A DNA stretch of 64,000 nt, taken from the NCBI RefSeq assembly GCF_014855515.1, contig NZ_JACYFK010000001.1, positions 1,860,001 to 1,924,000 of the forward strand. The letters run 5' to 3'. Each line of letters opens with the position of its first letter. The first letter of the stretch is position 1. The notes below the pieces were generated by a model. That model ran no database searches and was not told where the DNA came from. It saw only the letters and a list, made by a program, of their open reading frames with translations. Source of the DNA: Euzebyella marina. GTDB lineage: Bacteria > Bacteroidota > Bacteroidia > Flavobacteriales > Flavobacteriaceae. Made by a program: the position numbers and the translations under genes. Below, piece after piece: positions 8,811-17,668 of the stretch.

Positions 8811-9323
8811 TTTTTGCTCAATCTCTTTCCAGTTGTCTACTCTTTCAAAACCTTCAACGTGAATGTTGTGTGGTGAGGTGAATAATAAACTGCGACCATC
8901 AAAACTCTCTAGATTGTAAGTGCGGTCATCAATCAGAACATCACCTTTTAAAACATGTTTGTGGCCACATAATATTCTATTCTGCCAAGGAATAAACGGA
9001 AAGTGTTGATCTAGCCAATCTGATTTTTCTTCTAAAGAATTCGGAAACTGCATGGCGGCCGATGCGATATAGACTTCATGCTTTTGGCTAAGCCTGCTTA
9101 AAACATCTTGACTGTGTTCTATAGGGTTCAGGTCTCTAAAAAAGCCTCGGTTTCTGGCATGGTTGCGAACACTTAGTTGACGATCTTCAGGTACGTTGTG
9201 CCAAACCTCTCTACCCATACAGGTCTCCAATGTTAGGCATTCCTCAAAATCTTTATTGTAAATTTCAATGTGTGCGCCGTAGGTATCTGCCATTACCTCG
9301 TCCATATCAACAAAAATAATCAT
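8802..9323 (-). CDS. 5'(3')-deoxyribonucleotidase (NT5C family, HAD superfamily)
   Basis: The 173-residue product starts with IIFVDMDEVMAD, the HAD motif I with nucleophile and acid/base aspartates, in the form typical of 5'(3')-deoxyribonucleotidases. A second motif IASAAMQ and the late acidic motif VLIDDRTYNLESF follow. The family dephosphorylates deoxyribonucleoside monophosphates and helps set dNTP pools. Length is normal. The gene stands alone on the minus strand and overlaps the end of the rhodanese gene. Confidence 0.85.
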   Translation of the reverse strand: MIIFVDMDEVMADTYGAHIEIYNKDFEECLTLETCMGREVWHNVPEDRQLSVRNHARNRGFFRDLNPIEHSQDVLSRLSQKHEVYIASAAMQFPNSLEEKSDWLDQHFPFIPWQNRILCGHKHVLKGDVLIDDRTYNLESFDGRSLLFTSPHNIHVEGFERVDNWKEIEQKLL

Positions 9324-9430
9324 GCGAAAAATTTTCAGCGAAGTTCGTAAAATGCAGGCAAAGAATAAAGGTTGAAGTTAATCTTACCTTTATCTTAACA
9401 TTTGGAGAAAAGGTATTGTTCAACAAAAAA

Positions 9431-9456
9431 AAGAGGGTGTCCCCACACCCTCTTTT
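9431..9456 (-). terminator. Rho-independent terminator downstream of the kinase/response-regulator operon
   Basis: A perfect 10-bp stem AAGAGGGTGT / ACACCCTCTT (9431-9440 with 9445-9454) with a four-base loop is followed, on the minus strand, by eight T. It lies about 150 bases after the response-regulator stop; nothing coding is seen in between. Confidence 0.85.
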
Positions 9457-9608
9457 CTGTCAAAAAAATTAGTTGTTCTTTATAACCTTTTTAACCTACT
9501 TATGAGATGTAAAAGTAGATTAAATATTTTTTTAAGCTGTACTCTTTAGTGATTATTCTTAGCTCTTTTGTGCCTAACCAGACAATCAGCGGAGGTGTTA
9601 GATAATAA

Positions 9609-10025
9609 TCAAAGCTTACCTTTTTCTTTAAGCTGCGTGATTATGGTCTCTAGCTGGCTTTCTTTAATAGGTTTTACAATGTAGTCTGAAATTTCATTTA
9701 TTTTTTTTGCCCTGTCGATATCCTTAGGGTCAACCGAGGAGGAAACCATGTAAATAGTAATTTTCTTGCCGACCTTAGGTTTTATTTTGATATACTCCTC
9801 CATGAACTGAAAGCCGTCCATTATGGGCATATTAATGTCCAAGAAAATGATATCGGGCAATTCTTCTTCTTTGTTGAGATGGTCTAGCATATAGTCTAGT
9901 GCTTCGGCACCATCGTATAGAGCAATTATTTTGTCGACTCCTGTGAAGGTTTCTAAGGTCATTGACATAGTAAACTGATAAATATCATCGTCATCGATAA
10001 TGCAGACATTGACATTCTTACCCAT
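9609..10025 (-). CDS. Single-domain response regulator (receiver)
   Basis: The 138-residue product is a lone receiver domain without an output domain. The acidic pocket is DDDD at residues 11-14, the phosphorylated aspartate is D63 (IIFLDINMPIMDGF), the switch serine is about S95, and K118 is in DYIVKP. The gene starts 11 bases after the kinase gene at 10037-14551, so the two are one operon and the kinase or its phosphorelay is the likely donor. Single-domain receivers of this type often act through protein contacts or as phosphate carriers. Confidence 0.93.
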   Translation of the reverse strand: MGKNVNVCIIDDDDIYQFTMSMTLETFTGVDKIIALYDGAEALDYMLDHLNKEEELPDIIFLDINMPIMDGFQFMEEYIKIKPKVGKKITIYMVSSSVDPKDIDRAKKINEISDYIVKPIKESQLETIITQLKEKGKL

Positions 10026-10036
10026 AATAAGCGCAA

Positions 10037-13000
10037 TTAATCTAGAGTTATTAAAAATGTGGTTCCAACGTTCACTTCACTTTCAGCAGTAATGGTTCCG
10101 CCCATGGCCTCCACTTGTGCCTTTGTCAAAAATAGGCCGACACCTTTAGCTTCCGGATGCCTATGAAACACCTTGTTGAGACCAAAGAGTTTCTTGCCAT
10201 TTTTTTTCAAGTCGATTCCCAAACCATTGTCGGCAACCTTTAATTTGGTCTTACCGTCTTCCACCCAACTTTCAATATGAATGACCGGTGGCCGTAGCGG
10301 TGACTTGTATTTAATAGCATTACTCACTAAATTAAGAAAAATACTTTCTAGGTAGACTTCATTGTATTCAATTTTTGAAGCTTTTGAAAAGTTTGAAATG
10401 ATTTCCGCACCCGAATCCATAATCTGGGCGGTCAATATATCTTTGGTCTTGGTCAATACTTTTTCAAAAGATATTTTCGTTTGGTTCTGGGCGGTTTCGC
10501 TCTTGATGCGCAACGTTTCTACTAAGGTGTCAAGCGTTGATGATAGATGGTCGATTACTTTTTCGAATTTTTCAAATAGCAACGATTTCCTAACATCATC
10601 TTTTTCGACTTGCAACAGTTTCAACAGAGCGTTGAGGTTGCTTACAGGCGACCGAAGGTTATGTGAAGTTATATGGTTAAAATCGGACAGTTGTTGGTTT
10701 TGTATAGAGAGCTTTTTGGCCGTATCCTTCAATCTGTTGTTCATCGCAACCAATTTGCTCTCGGCCTCTTTTCTCAGTGTAATATCACGAATTGCAATTG
10801 ATATCATTAGACCTTCTGCAGTCTCAACTGGACCAATGCTCACTTGAACAGGAATTTGACCCCCGCTTTTGTTTTTTATATAGAGTTCTTGGTTCTTTAT
10901 GACTAACCCTTGATTTGGATTATTGAAAAATTTGGCCGCATATTCTTTATGAAGATTTTTAAATTTTGTCGGTGTAACAAAACTGATGTGTTTGTTGAGC
11001 AACTCTTTAATAGTGTAACCCAATAATTTCTCAGCTTCCTTATTTACTATTTTTATCTTTCCCCTATTGTTTAGAATGACAATGGCGTCGGGGGCAGAGT
11101 CCAATAAGCCTCTGAACTTTTTTTCTGCCATTCGTCTCTCGGTTACGTCTTGTGCCGTGCCGATTAATTCGACGATACCATTTTTGTCGGTAAGTACTTC
11201 CCCTACGACCTCTAAGTTTCGAAATGAGCCGTCTTTCTTAATAATTCGATGTGCAAATTTATCGAAGGTTTTGTTCTGAAGTATTTTATATAAAGTATTT
11301 GTAACATACTCTCTATCTTCAAGAGGAAGACAGTTCATAAATTTGCCATAGTCCATTGGTTTGTTAGGGTCAAGGTCGAGAATACGGTAAAAATTTTCTG
11401 AAATTTCAAATTTCGATTTTAACATGTTCCATTTCCAGTGCCCAATGCCGCTCAGCTCCTCCGCCAAATTGAGCAATTGATTTTGTTCAATAAGTGCTTG
11501 CTCGTCATTGATTCTGTCGGTTATATCATTTGAGGAGCCTATTAACTCGGTAACGCCGCCTTTTTCGTCAAGCACTATTTCACCAGTGATTTCAAGGGTT
11601 CTGATACTGCCATCTAGCTTAATGATTCGATGCGTAAACTTTTCGAACTTTTTGGTTTCTTCAATAAGTTGACTTTTTTCAATCACCAAATCTTGATCTT
11701 TGGGGTGCACACGTGATAAATACTTCTTGAAGTTCATTGGGGTGCCCAACTCAAAATCCAGAATTCTCATAAGGTTGTCAGACTTGTCCATGACATCGTT
11801 AATAATATCCCATTTCCAATAACCGATACCGGATAGCTCTTCAGCAAAGGCCATCATCTGGTTTTTTTCCATCAACTCGTGTTCTCGAGCAATTTGTTCT
11901 GAAATATCTTGACAGGTGCCTAACAATTCAACGATATTGCCTTTTGGGTCGGTGATTACTTTACCGGCCATTCTGATGGTCTTTACAAGGCCCTTTTCTA
12001 GCCGAATTCGATAAACCAGATCCTCAAATTTTTTGGTGCCAATAATCTTTAAAATCTTAGCTTTTGCAACCTCTCGGTCATCTTCATGGATGAAGTCTAT
12101 AAAATTCTCATTAGAAATAGAAGTTCCTTTTTCTATACCATAAATTTCATAGAGATTGTCAGACCAAGTTGCTTTCTTGGTAAAAGGGTCTAAAGTCCAA
12201 TGACCCATCTCTGCAATTTTTTCAGCGGAATTCAGTTGTTGGTTTTTTTGAACCAAAGCTTCTTGAATTTTTGTCGATTCGGTGATGTCTTGGGCCGTTC
12301 CCATCACCTCTACGACCTGATTTTTAGTGTCGGTCATCACCTTTCCGAATAATTCAATATTTCTTATAGAGCCGTCTTGAAGAACAATTCGGTAATGTAT
12401 GGGTGCAAAAATTCTAGATGAGATAATCTCTTCAGTAGCTTTTTGAACATGCGCTTTGTCATCGGGATGAATGGGCGCAAAAACATCTTCAAATTTTAAG
12501 GGAATACCCAATTCAAAACCAAAAATTCGGTATAAGTTGTCCGACCATTTGACGGTGCTATTTTCTAAGTTCCAATTCCAATACCCGATACCGGCCATTT
12601 CTTCGGCGAAGCTGAGCTGCATGTTTTTTTCGGTGAGCTCTTTCTCCCTAAGTATTTGGTCGGTTACATCTTGGCAGGTACCTAACATTTCAATGGTTCG
12701 ACCTGCTTCGTCTATAGTGACACTGCCAATAGATTTGATTGTTTTTATGGTTTCGTCGGTCAATTCAATTCTATAAATTAATTCTTCATAAACTCCTGAT
12801 TCGACCGCTCTGTCAATTTTGGCAGTAACATAATCTCTGTCTTCCTTATGTATATAACCTATATATTTTTCGAAAGTTACCGGCTCGCTCTTATCATGAC
12901 CGTAGATTTCATAAAGGTTGTCTGACCAGATGACCTCATTGGTAAGGGAATTCCACCTCCAATTACCAATTTTTGCCATTTTTTCTGCATAAAGCAGTTG

Positions 13001-14551
13001 TTGGTTTTTTTCAATAAGAAGTTGCTCCTTTTTTATTTGCTCGGTAATGTCTCGGGTCACGCCTAAAATCTTAAACACTTTGCCTGCCTTATCTTTAAAG
13101 GCCTTACCCATTACCTGAACCGTGGTAATCCTTTTAGTAGGTTGAAGTATGCGATGGGTGAACTTTTCAAAGTTACCGGTAGCCAAGTATTTTTTTAGTC
13201 TTTCGGCTACCATATCCCTATCCTCAGGAGGCATGCTCTTGAGAATGGCCTGTTTGTTGAGAAATATGCCATGGGGGTACCCATGAATATGATAAAGGTT
13301 GTCGGAGCAGGTGATACGATCTCGAACTACATCCCATTGCCAATAGGCGATATTCGCCAATTGCTCGCCAAAATCCATTAATTGGGTTTTTTCTATAAGG
13401 TCGTTTTCGCGAGCGACCTGTTCGGTAATATCATGAATAGAACTTTTTAATTCAATGGTTTCGCCATTTTCACCCTTTACGACCTTCCCCAGAATTTCAA
13501 CTGTTTTTATAGTTCCGTTTATGGGAATGGTTCGATGAACAATTCTTTGAAAGTTACCAGTTTCAATGATTTTTTCTACTCGTGCCTGTAATGGTTGAAT
13601 GTCATCAGGGTGCACAATCGACATGAACTTTTCGAAAGTAATTTTCTCACCGATTTCTATACCATAAATTCTATAAACGTTGTTTGACCAGTACGATTCA
13701 TCACCTATAACATTCCAATGAACATACCCTACTTTTGCCAACTCTTCGGCAAATAACAACTGTTCGTTTTTAAGCTTTAGTTCTTTCTGTGTGGTAACGT
13801 CTTCAGTTATATCCTGGGTAGTACCCATCATAGCAATAACGTGTCCCGATTCATTACTTATCACCTTACCATTGGCTCTTAGAAATCTGATTTCTTTCTC
13901 GGTAGTGCAAATGGTATAAGTGAATGTTTCAAAATATTTGTTCTTTAGAGAGTTCTTGATATTAGATGAAAATAGCTCTTTATCTTCATCACATACTTTT
14001 TCAAGAATAAGTTCTAAATTTATTTTGGTACCGACATCAATACCATAAATTACCCTTAAATTATCGGAACATTGAAAATGATCGTTCTGCACGTTCCATT
14101 GCCAATAGCCAATGCTCACAAGCTCTTCGGCCAGATCCCACTGTTCTTTAATTTGAATGAGATCACGTTCGGTCTCTTTTTGGTTAGTGATATCCATCAC
14201 TTTTCCGGAAAGGGCGATGCAATGACCGTCTTTCATGACCGGTAATCCGAAGGTTCTGATGTATTTACGGTTGCCTTTTGCTGTAAGAATCTGGTTGACC
14301 ATCTCAAAGGGTGTTCCTTCTGAAAGACTCTTTCTGTAAGTTGCATGCTTATTTTCCAATTCTGTGGGATTGTTAAAAAACTGATCGCTCGCTCCCATGT
14401 AGGGTACAAAATCGGGTGCGATTTCAAAAATATCTTTTAGAACTTGATCCCAAAAAGATTCTTCGGTAGCTAGGTCAACATAGAACACACCAATCTTGGC
14501 AACTTTGTTTATTTCTTTTTGCAGGTTTTTAAAATCGATTTCCTGTAACAT
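10037..14551 (-). CDS. Soluble multi-PAS hybrid-free sensor histidine kinase
   Basis: The 1504-residue product has no signal peptide or transmembrane helix. About ten PAS/PAC units come first: a divergent one (residues about 1-130), eight closely related ones of about 126 residues (each with a GYWxW-like start, a SDNLYRIYG-like core, a HPDD-like turn and a DITE-like PAC end) and a canonical PAS beginning RGLLDSAPDAIVIL. The kinase core follows: H-box SHNLRSPVSN with phosphoacceptor H1297, N-box LVSNAIKYKSP, G1 VADNGLGIDL and G2 GVGLFLTK. It autophosphorylates and presumably passes phosphate to the receiver encoded 11 bases downstream. Signals and ligands are unknown. Confidence 0.92.
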   Translation of the reverse strand: MLQEIDFKNLQKEINKVAKIGVFYVDLATEESFWDQVLKDIFEIAPDFVPYMGASDQFFNNPTELENKHATYRKSLSEGTPFEMVNQILTAKGNRKYIRTFGLPVMKDGHCIALSGKVMDITNQKETERDLIQIKEQWDLAEELVSIGYWQWNVQNDHFQCSDNLRVIYGIDVGTKINLELILEKVCDEDKELFSSNIKNSLKNKYFETFTYTICTTEKEIRFLRANGKVISNESGHVIAMMGTTQDITEDVTTQKELKLKNEQLLFAEELAKVGYVHWNVIGDESYWSNNVYRIYGIEIGEKITFEKFMSIVHPDDIQPLQARVEKIIETGNFQRIVHRTIPINGTIKTVEILGKVVKGENGETIELKSSIHDITEQVARENDLIEKTQLMDFGEQLANIAYWQWDVVRDRITCSDNLYHIHGYPHGIFLNKQAILKSMPPEDRDMVAERLKKYLATGNFEKFTHRILQPTKRITTVQVMGKAFKDKAGKVFKILGVTRDITEQIKKEQLLIEKNQQLLYAEKMAKIGNWRWNSLTNEVIWSDNLYEIYGHDKSEPVTFEKYIGYIHKEDRDYVTAKIDRAVESGVYEELIYRIELTDETIKTIKSIGSVTIDEAGRTIEMLGTCQDVTDQILREKELTEKNMQLSFAEEMAGIGYWNWNLENSTVKWSDNLYRIFGFELGIPLKFEDVFAPIHPDDKAHVQKATEEIISSRIFAPIHYRIVLQDGSIRNIELFGKVMTDTKNQVVEVMGTAQDITESTKIQEALVQKNQQLNSAEKIAEMGHWTLDPFTKKATWSDNLYEIYGIEKGTSISNENFIDFIHEDDREVAKAKILKIIGTKKFEDLVYRIRLEKGLVKTIRMAGKVITDPKGNIVELLGTCQDISEQIAREHELMEKNQMMAFAEELSGIGYWKWDIINDVMDKSDNLMRILDFELGTPMNFKKYLSRVHPKDQDLVIEKSQLIEETKKFEKFTHRIIKLDGSIRTLEITGEIVLDEKGGVTELIGSSNDITDRINDEQALIEQNQLLNLAEELSGIGHWKWNMLKSKFEISENFYRILDLDPNKPMDYGKFMNCLPLEDREYVTNTLYKILQNKTFDKFAHRIIKKDGSFRNLEVVGEVLTDKNGIVELIGTAQDVTERRMAEKKFRGLLDSAPDAIVILNNRGKIKIVNKEAEKLLGYTIKELLNKHISFVTPTKFKNLHKEYAAKFFNNPNQGLVIKNQELYIKNKSGGQIPVQVSIGPVETAEGLMISIAIRDITLRKEAESKLVAMNNRLKDTAKKLSIQNQQLSDFNHITSHNLRSPVSNLNALLKLLQVEKDDVRKSLLFEKFEKVIDHLSSTLDTLVETLRIKSETAQNQTKISFEKVLTKTKDILTAQIMDSGAEIISNFSKASKIEYNEVYLESIFLNLVSNAIKYKSPLRPPVIHIESWVEDGKTKLKVADNGLGIDLKKNGKKLFGLNKVFHRHPEAKGVGLFLTKAQVEAMGGTITAESEVNVGTTFLITLD
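11140..14170 (-). repeat. Eight tandem PAS-coding repeats of about 380 bp inside the kinase gene
   Basis: The tryptophan-rich start of each unit recurs near 14100, 13720, 13340, 12960, 12580, 12200, 11815 and 11440, a step of about 380 bases (about 126 codons). At protein level the units share the order GYWxWN, SDNLYRIYG, HPDDRE, HRI, GTxQDITE and a linker ending in EKNQQL. They are diverged at DNA level, so this is old domain duplication, not a recent array. Confidence 0.8.
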
Positions 14552-14707
14552 ATTTTTCTCCCATCTATTATGTTGATAAAACCGGTCGAAATTAGTGGCT
14601 GATCAGGGACTGGGGATACAGGTAAATTTAGAAAATATGTGCGTAAACGGCTACAATTTATTTAAAAAGTTAAAGAAAAAATAAAGGTGCTATCAATTAT
14701 GACTAGG

Positions 14708-16735
14708 CTATCTTTTAAGTTCTAAAAGACCGGCCCTTTCTAAGAGGGCTTCTACCTTAGGTTCTTGCCCCCTAAATCTTTTATAAAGTATCATCGGGTT
14801 TTCGGTACCTCCTTTTGAAAGCACATTGTCTTTGAATTTACTGCCTATTTCCTTATTGAAAATACCGTTCTCTTTAAAATAGGCAAAAGCATCGGCATCT
14901 AAAACTTCAGCCCATTTATAGCTGTAATAACCTGAGGAATAACCCCCTTGAAAGATGTGGGAGAAAGCCGTACTCATGCAGGTTTCAGCCGTTTCGGGGT
15001 ATAGTTGGGTGCCTTCAAAGGCATTGACCTCAAACTGCTTTACATCATTTATATCAGTCGGGTCTTTCCCATGCCACGCCATGTCAAGCAAACCGAAACT
15101 AAGCTGCCTGAGCGTTTGCATACCTTCTTGAAAAGTGGCCGATTCTTTTATTTTGGTCACCATTTCCATAGGAATAAGTTCACCACTTTGGTAATGATGG
15201 GCAAAAAGTTCAAGGGCTTCTTTTTCGTAGCACCAGTTCTCCATTATCTGGCTTGGTAGTTCTACAAAATCCCAAAAAACGGATGTGCCCGAAAGGCTAG
15301 GGTATACCGTATTCGCCAACATGCCATGAAGGCCGTGGCCAAATTCATGAAATAAAGTGGTAACCTCGTTGAAAGTCAATAACGATGGTTTGCTGGGTGT
15401 TGACCGCGTGAAGTTGCAAACATTTGAGATATGAGGCCTGAAATTTCTACCATCAAGTTGAAACTGGGGCCGGTAAGATGTCATCCAAGCGCCACCTCGT
15501 TTTCCTTTTCTGGGGTGGAAATCGGCATAGAAAAGTGAAATATAATTATCATCTAAGTCATAAACTTTATAAGTTTTGACCTCTTCATGGTATTTCTCAA
15601 CATCAAATACCTCTTCAAACTTGAGGTCGAACAACTTTTCGGCTACTTTGAAAACACCATTGATTACATTTTCAAGTTTGAAATAAGGTTTTAGTTTCTC
15701 GTCATCTAGATCAAAAAGTTTCTGTTTTAGTTTTTCAGAATAATAACTGGCATCCCATTTTTCTAGGTGCTCTAACCCGTCTACTTCTTTCGCAAAAGTT
15801 GACAACTGCTCAAATTCTTTTTCCGCAGCCGGTTTTGCCTTTTGTAAAAGTTCATTTAGAAACTCTTTTACCTTCTCAGGGGTCTCTGCCATTCTTTCTT
15901 CCAAGACAAAATGGGCGTGTGTTTCATACCCGAGCAAATTGGCCCTCTCATGTCTTAAATTAGCGATACGCAAAACGTTTTCTTGATTGTCGAGCTCGTC
16001 GTTATGAAAACCTTTACTGCCGAAGGCCATAGAAAGTTCTTTTCTAAGCTGCCTGTTTTTAGCGTATTTCATAAAGGGTATGTAACTCGGGTAATCAAGG
16101 GTGATCAGCCAACCTTCTTTGTCTTTTGCGGTTGCGAGTTGCGCCGCTGCCTCTTTTTCACCTTCAGGTAGCCCATCAAGATCGGACTCATCGGTGAGGT
16201 GTAGTTCAAATTTGTTGGTTTCGGCCAATACGTTTTCACCGAACTTTAGCTTGAGTTTTGATAATTCGGTGTCTATTTCCCTTAGTCTCTTCTTTTTGTC
16301 TTCAGGTAAGTTGGCTCCATTTCTACTAAAACTTTTATACTTCTTTTCTAAAAGAGTGCTCTGTTCTACGCTCAACTTTAGATTGCTTTGATTGTCAAAA
16401 ACCTTTTTAATCCTTTTGAACAATTCTTCGTTCAGGGTAATATCATTGCTGAACTCAGAAAGTAATGGGGAGACTTCTTGAGCTATCTTTTGAATTTCTT
16501 CATTTGTTTCCGCAGAATTCAAATTGAAGAAAATACTTGAAATACGGTCTAATTGTTGGCCAGTGAATTCTAGAGCCTCAATAGTGTTTTCAAAAGTTGG
16601 CTCTTCGTTATTTTCCGTTATGGCATTGATTTCTTTTCGTGCATCTTCCATAGCCTGTAAAAAAGCAGGCTTAAAATGTTCGTTCTTGATTTTAGAAAAG
16701 GGTGCTGTTTCGAAAGGTGCCAATAATGGATTCAT
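14708..16735 (-). CDS. M3 family metallopeptidase (oligopeptidase A / peptidyl-dipeptidase Dcp type)
   Basis: The 675-residue product lacks a signal peptide and has the zinc site HEFGH at residues 463-467 within TLFHEFGHGLHGML, with the downstream acidic ligand in a WDFVELPSQIMENW element. The N-terminus MNPLLAPFETAPFSKIKNEHF is typical of the Dcp/OpdA branch. These cytoplasmic enzymes degrade short peptides, including signal-peptide fragments. It is the last gene of the run purK-purE-EF-hand protein-M3 peptidase, starting 18 bases after the EF-hand gene. OpdA and Dcp specificity cannot be separated from sequence here. Confidence 0.93.
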   Translation of the reverse strand: MNPLLAPFETAPFSKIKNEHFKPAFLQAMEDARKEINAITENNEEPTFENTIEALEFTGQQLDRISSIFFNLNSAETNEEIQKIAQEVSPLLSEFSNDITLNEELFKRIKKVFDNQSNLKLSVEQSTLLEKKYKSFSRNGANLPEDKKKRLREIDTELSKLKLKFGENVLAETNKFELHLTDESDLDGLPEGEKEAAAQLATAKDKEGWLITLDYPSYIPFMKYAKNRQLRKELSMAFGSKGFHNDELDNQENVLRIANLRHERANLLGYETHAHFVLEERMAETPEKVKEFLNELLQKAKPAAEKEFEQLSTFAKEVDGLEHLEKWDASYYSEKLKQKLFDLDDEKLKPYFKLENVINGVFKVAEKLFDLKFEEVFDVEKYHEEVKTYKVYDLDDNYISLFYADFHPRKGKRGGAWMTSYRPQFQLDGRNFRPHISNVCNFTRSTPSKPSLLTFNEVTTLFHEFGHGLHGMLANTVYPSLSGTSVFWDFVELPSQIMENWCYEKEALELFAHHYQSGELIPMEMVTKIKESATFQEGMQTLRQLSFGLLDMAWHGKDPTDINDVKQFEVNAFEGTQLYPETAETCMSTAFSHIFQGGYSSGYYSYKWAEVLDADAFAYFKENGIFNKEIGSKFKDNVLSKGGTENPMILYKRFRGQEPKVEALLERAGLLELKR

Positions 16736-16753
16736 ATATGAGATTTCCTTAAT

Positions 16754-17155
16754 TTAAATTTTAATACTATTTGTTCTAGACTGAAAATAGGTTGTAAACA
16801 AATCTATCGATAAAGCAATCAATGCCATAACAAACGATAGAATAGCGCCTGTGTAGAAGGCATTGTTTCTATCAGGGTCTTTGAGCAACCGGTCTCTCAC
16901 CACCCTGTATTCTTCGGTGTATTCATTGAGGTCGATTTGCCCATTTCCGTTAACATCCATAGCCTCTAGTTGAAAGCTAAGATACTGAGCATTGACGGCC
17001 ATAACAATCAAAATTAAGATATACATCGAACAGAACAACAAAGAACTTCGCCAAACGCATTTCCAGTAGGGGTCTTTGGTTTTTCGGCCCAAAAAGAGCA
17101 AAATGACAATTCCGGTTATACCTAGGATAAATCCGATAAAAGATGGGGTGTTCAT
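16754..17155 (-). CDS. Small membrane protein with a single EF-hand loop
   Basis: The 133-residue product has hydrophobic segments at about residues 5-22, 37-55 and 100-120. Between the second and third is DVNGNGQIDLNE, a full canonical 12-residue EF-hand loop with ligands at positions 1, 3, 5, 9 and 12. A calcium-binding loop between membrane helices suggests a small sensor or structural protein, but no function is known to me. It lies 23 bases after purE and 18 bases before the peptidase gene on the same strand, so it is probably co-transcribed with purKE. Confidence 0.8.
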   Translation of the reverse strand: MNTPSFIGFILGITGIVILLFLGRKTKDPYWKCVWRSSLLFCSMYILILIVMAVNAQYLSFQLEAMDVNGNGQIDLNEYTEEYRVVRDRLLKDPDRNNAFYTGAILSFVMALIALSIDLFTTYFQSRTNSIKI

Positions 17156-17178
17156 AGCGTGGGGGACTAAGAAATAAA

Positions 17179-17667
17179 TTATTGTTTTTTGAGGCTTTTG
17201 GCCCCATCAATCACTTTTTGTTTTAAACCTTCTTTATACTTGATGACTTTGTTGAGTAAAGATTCGTTAGTACTTCCTAAAATTTGAGCGGCCAGAATAC
17301 CTGCGTTCTTTGCACCGTTGAGTGCCACCGTTGCTACAGGAACGCCACCGGGCATTTGGAGGATGGATAAGACCGAATCCCACCCATCGATAGAGTTACT
17401 GCTCTTTACCGGCACACCTATCACGGGTAAGGGCGACATTGACGCAACCATACCAGGTAAATGTGCTGCACCCCCGGCACCAGCAATGATGACAGCGTAC
17501 CCATTAATATGGGCATTTTTGCTGAAATCGAACAGTTTTTCAGGAGTTCTATGTGCGGATACTATATCGACATCAACATCGATTTCGAATTCTTTTAAAA
17601 TATCTATGGCATCTTGCATTACGGGCAAATCACTTGTGCTGCCCATGACTACGGCTACTTTGTTCAT
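17179..17667 (-). CDS. purE: N5-carboxyaminoimidazole ribonucleotide mutase
   Basis: The 162-residue product matches class I PurE: VAVVMGSTSDLPVMQDA at the N-terminus, VSAHRTPEKLFDF with the catalytic-site histidine, then AGAGGAAHLPGMVAS and the late LQMPGGVPVATVALNGAKNA. It converts N5-CAIR to CAIR in de novo purine synthesis, acting right after PurK. It starts 1 base after the purK stop, so the two are translationally close and co-transcribed. Confidence 0.97.
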   Translation of the reverse strand: MNKVAVVMGSTSDLPVMQDAIDILKEFEIDVDVDIVSAHRTPEKLFDFSKNAHINGYAVIIAGAGGAAHLPGMVASMSPLPVIGVPVKSSNSIDGWDSVLSILQMPGGVPVATVALNGAKNAGILAAQILGSTNESLLNKVIKYKEGLKQKVIDGAKSLKKQ

Positions 17668-17668
17668 A

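Noticed and set aside
10037-14551. Repeat pattern that could suggest a CRISPR-like or other DNA repeat array
   Set aside because: The units are about 380 bases, diverged in DNA and in frame; they are PAS domains in a coding sequence.
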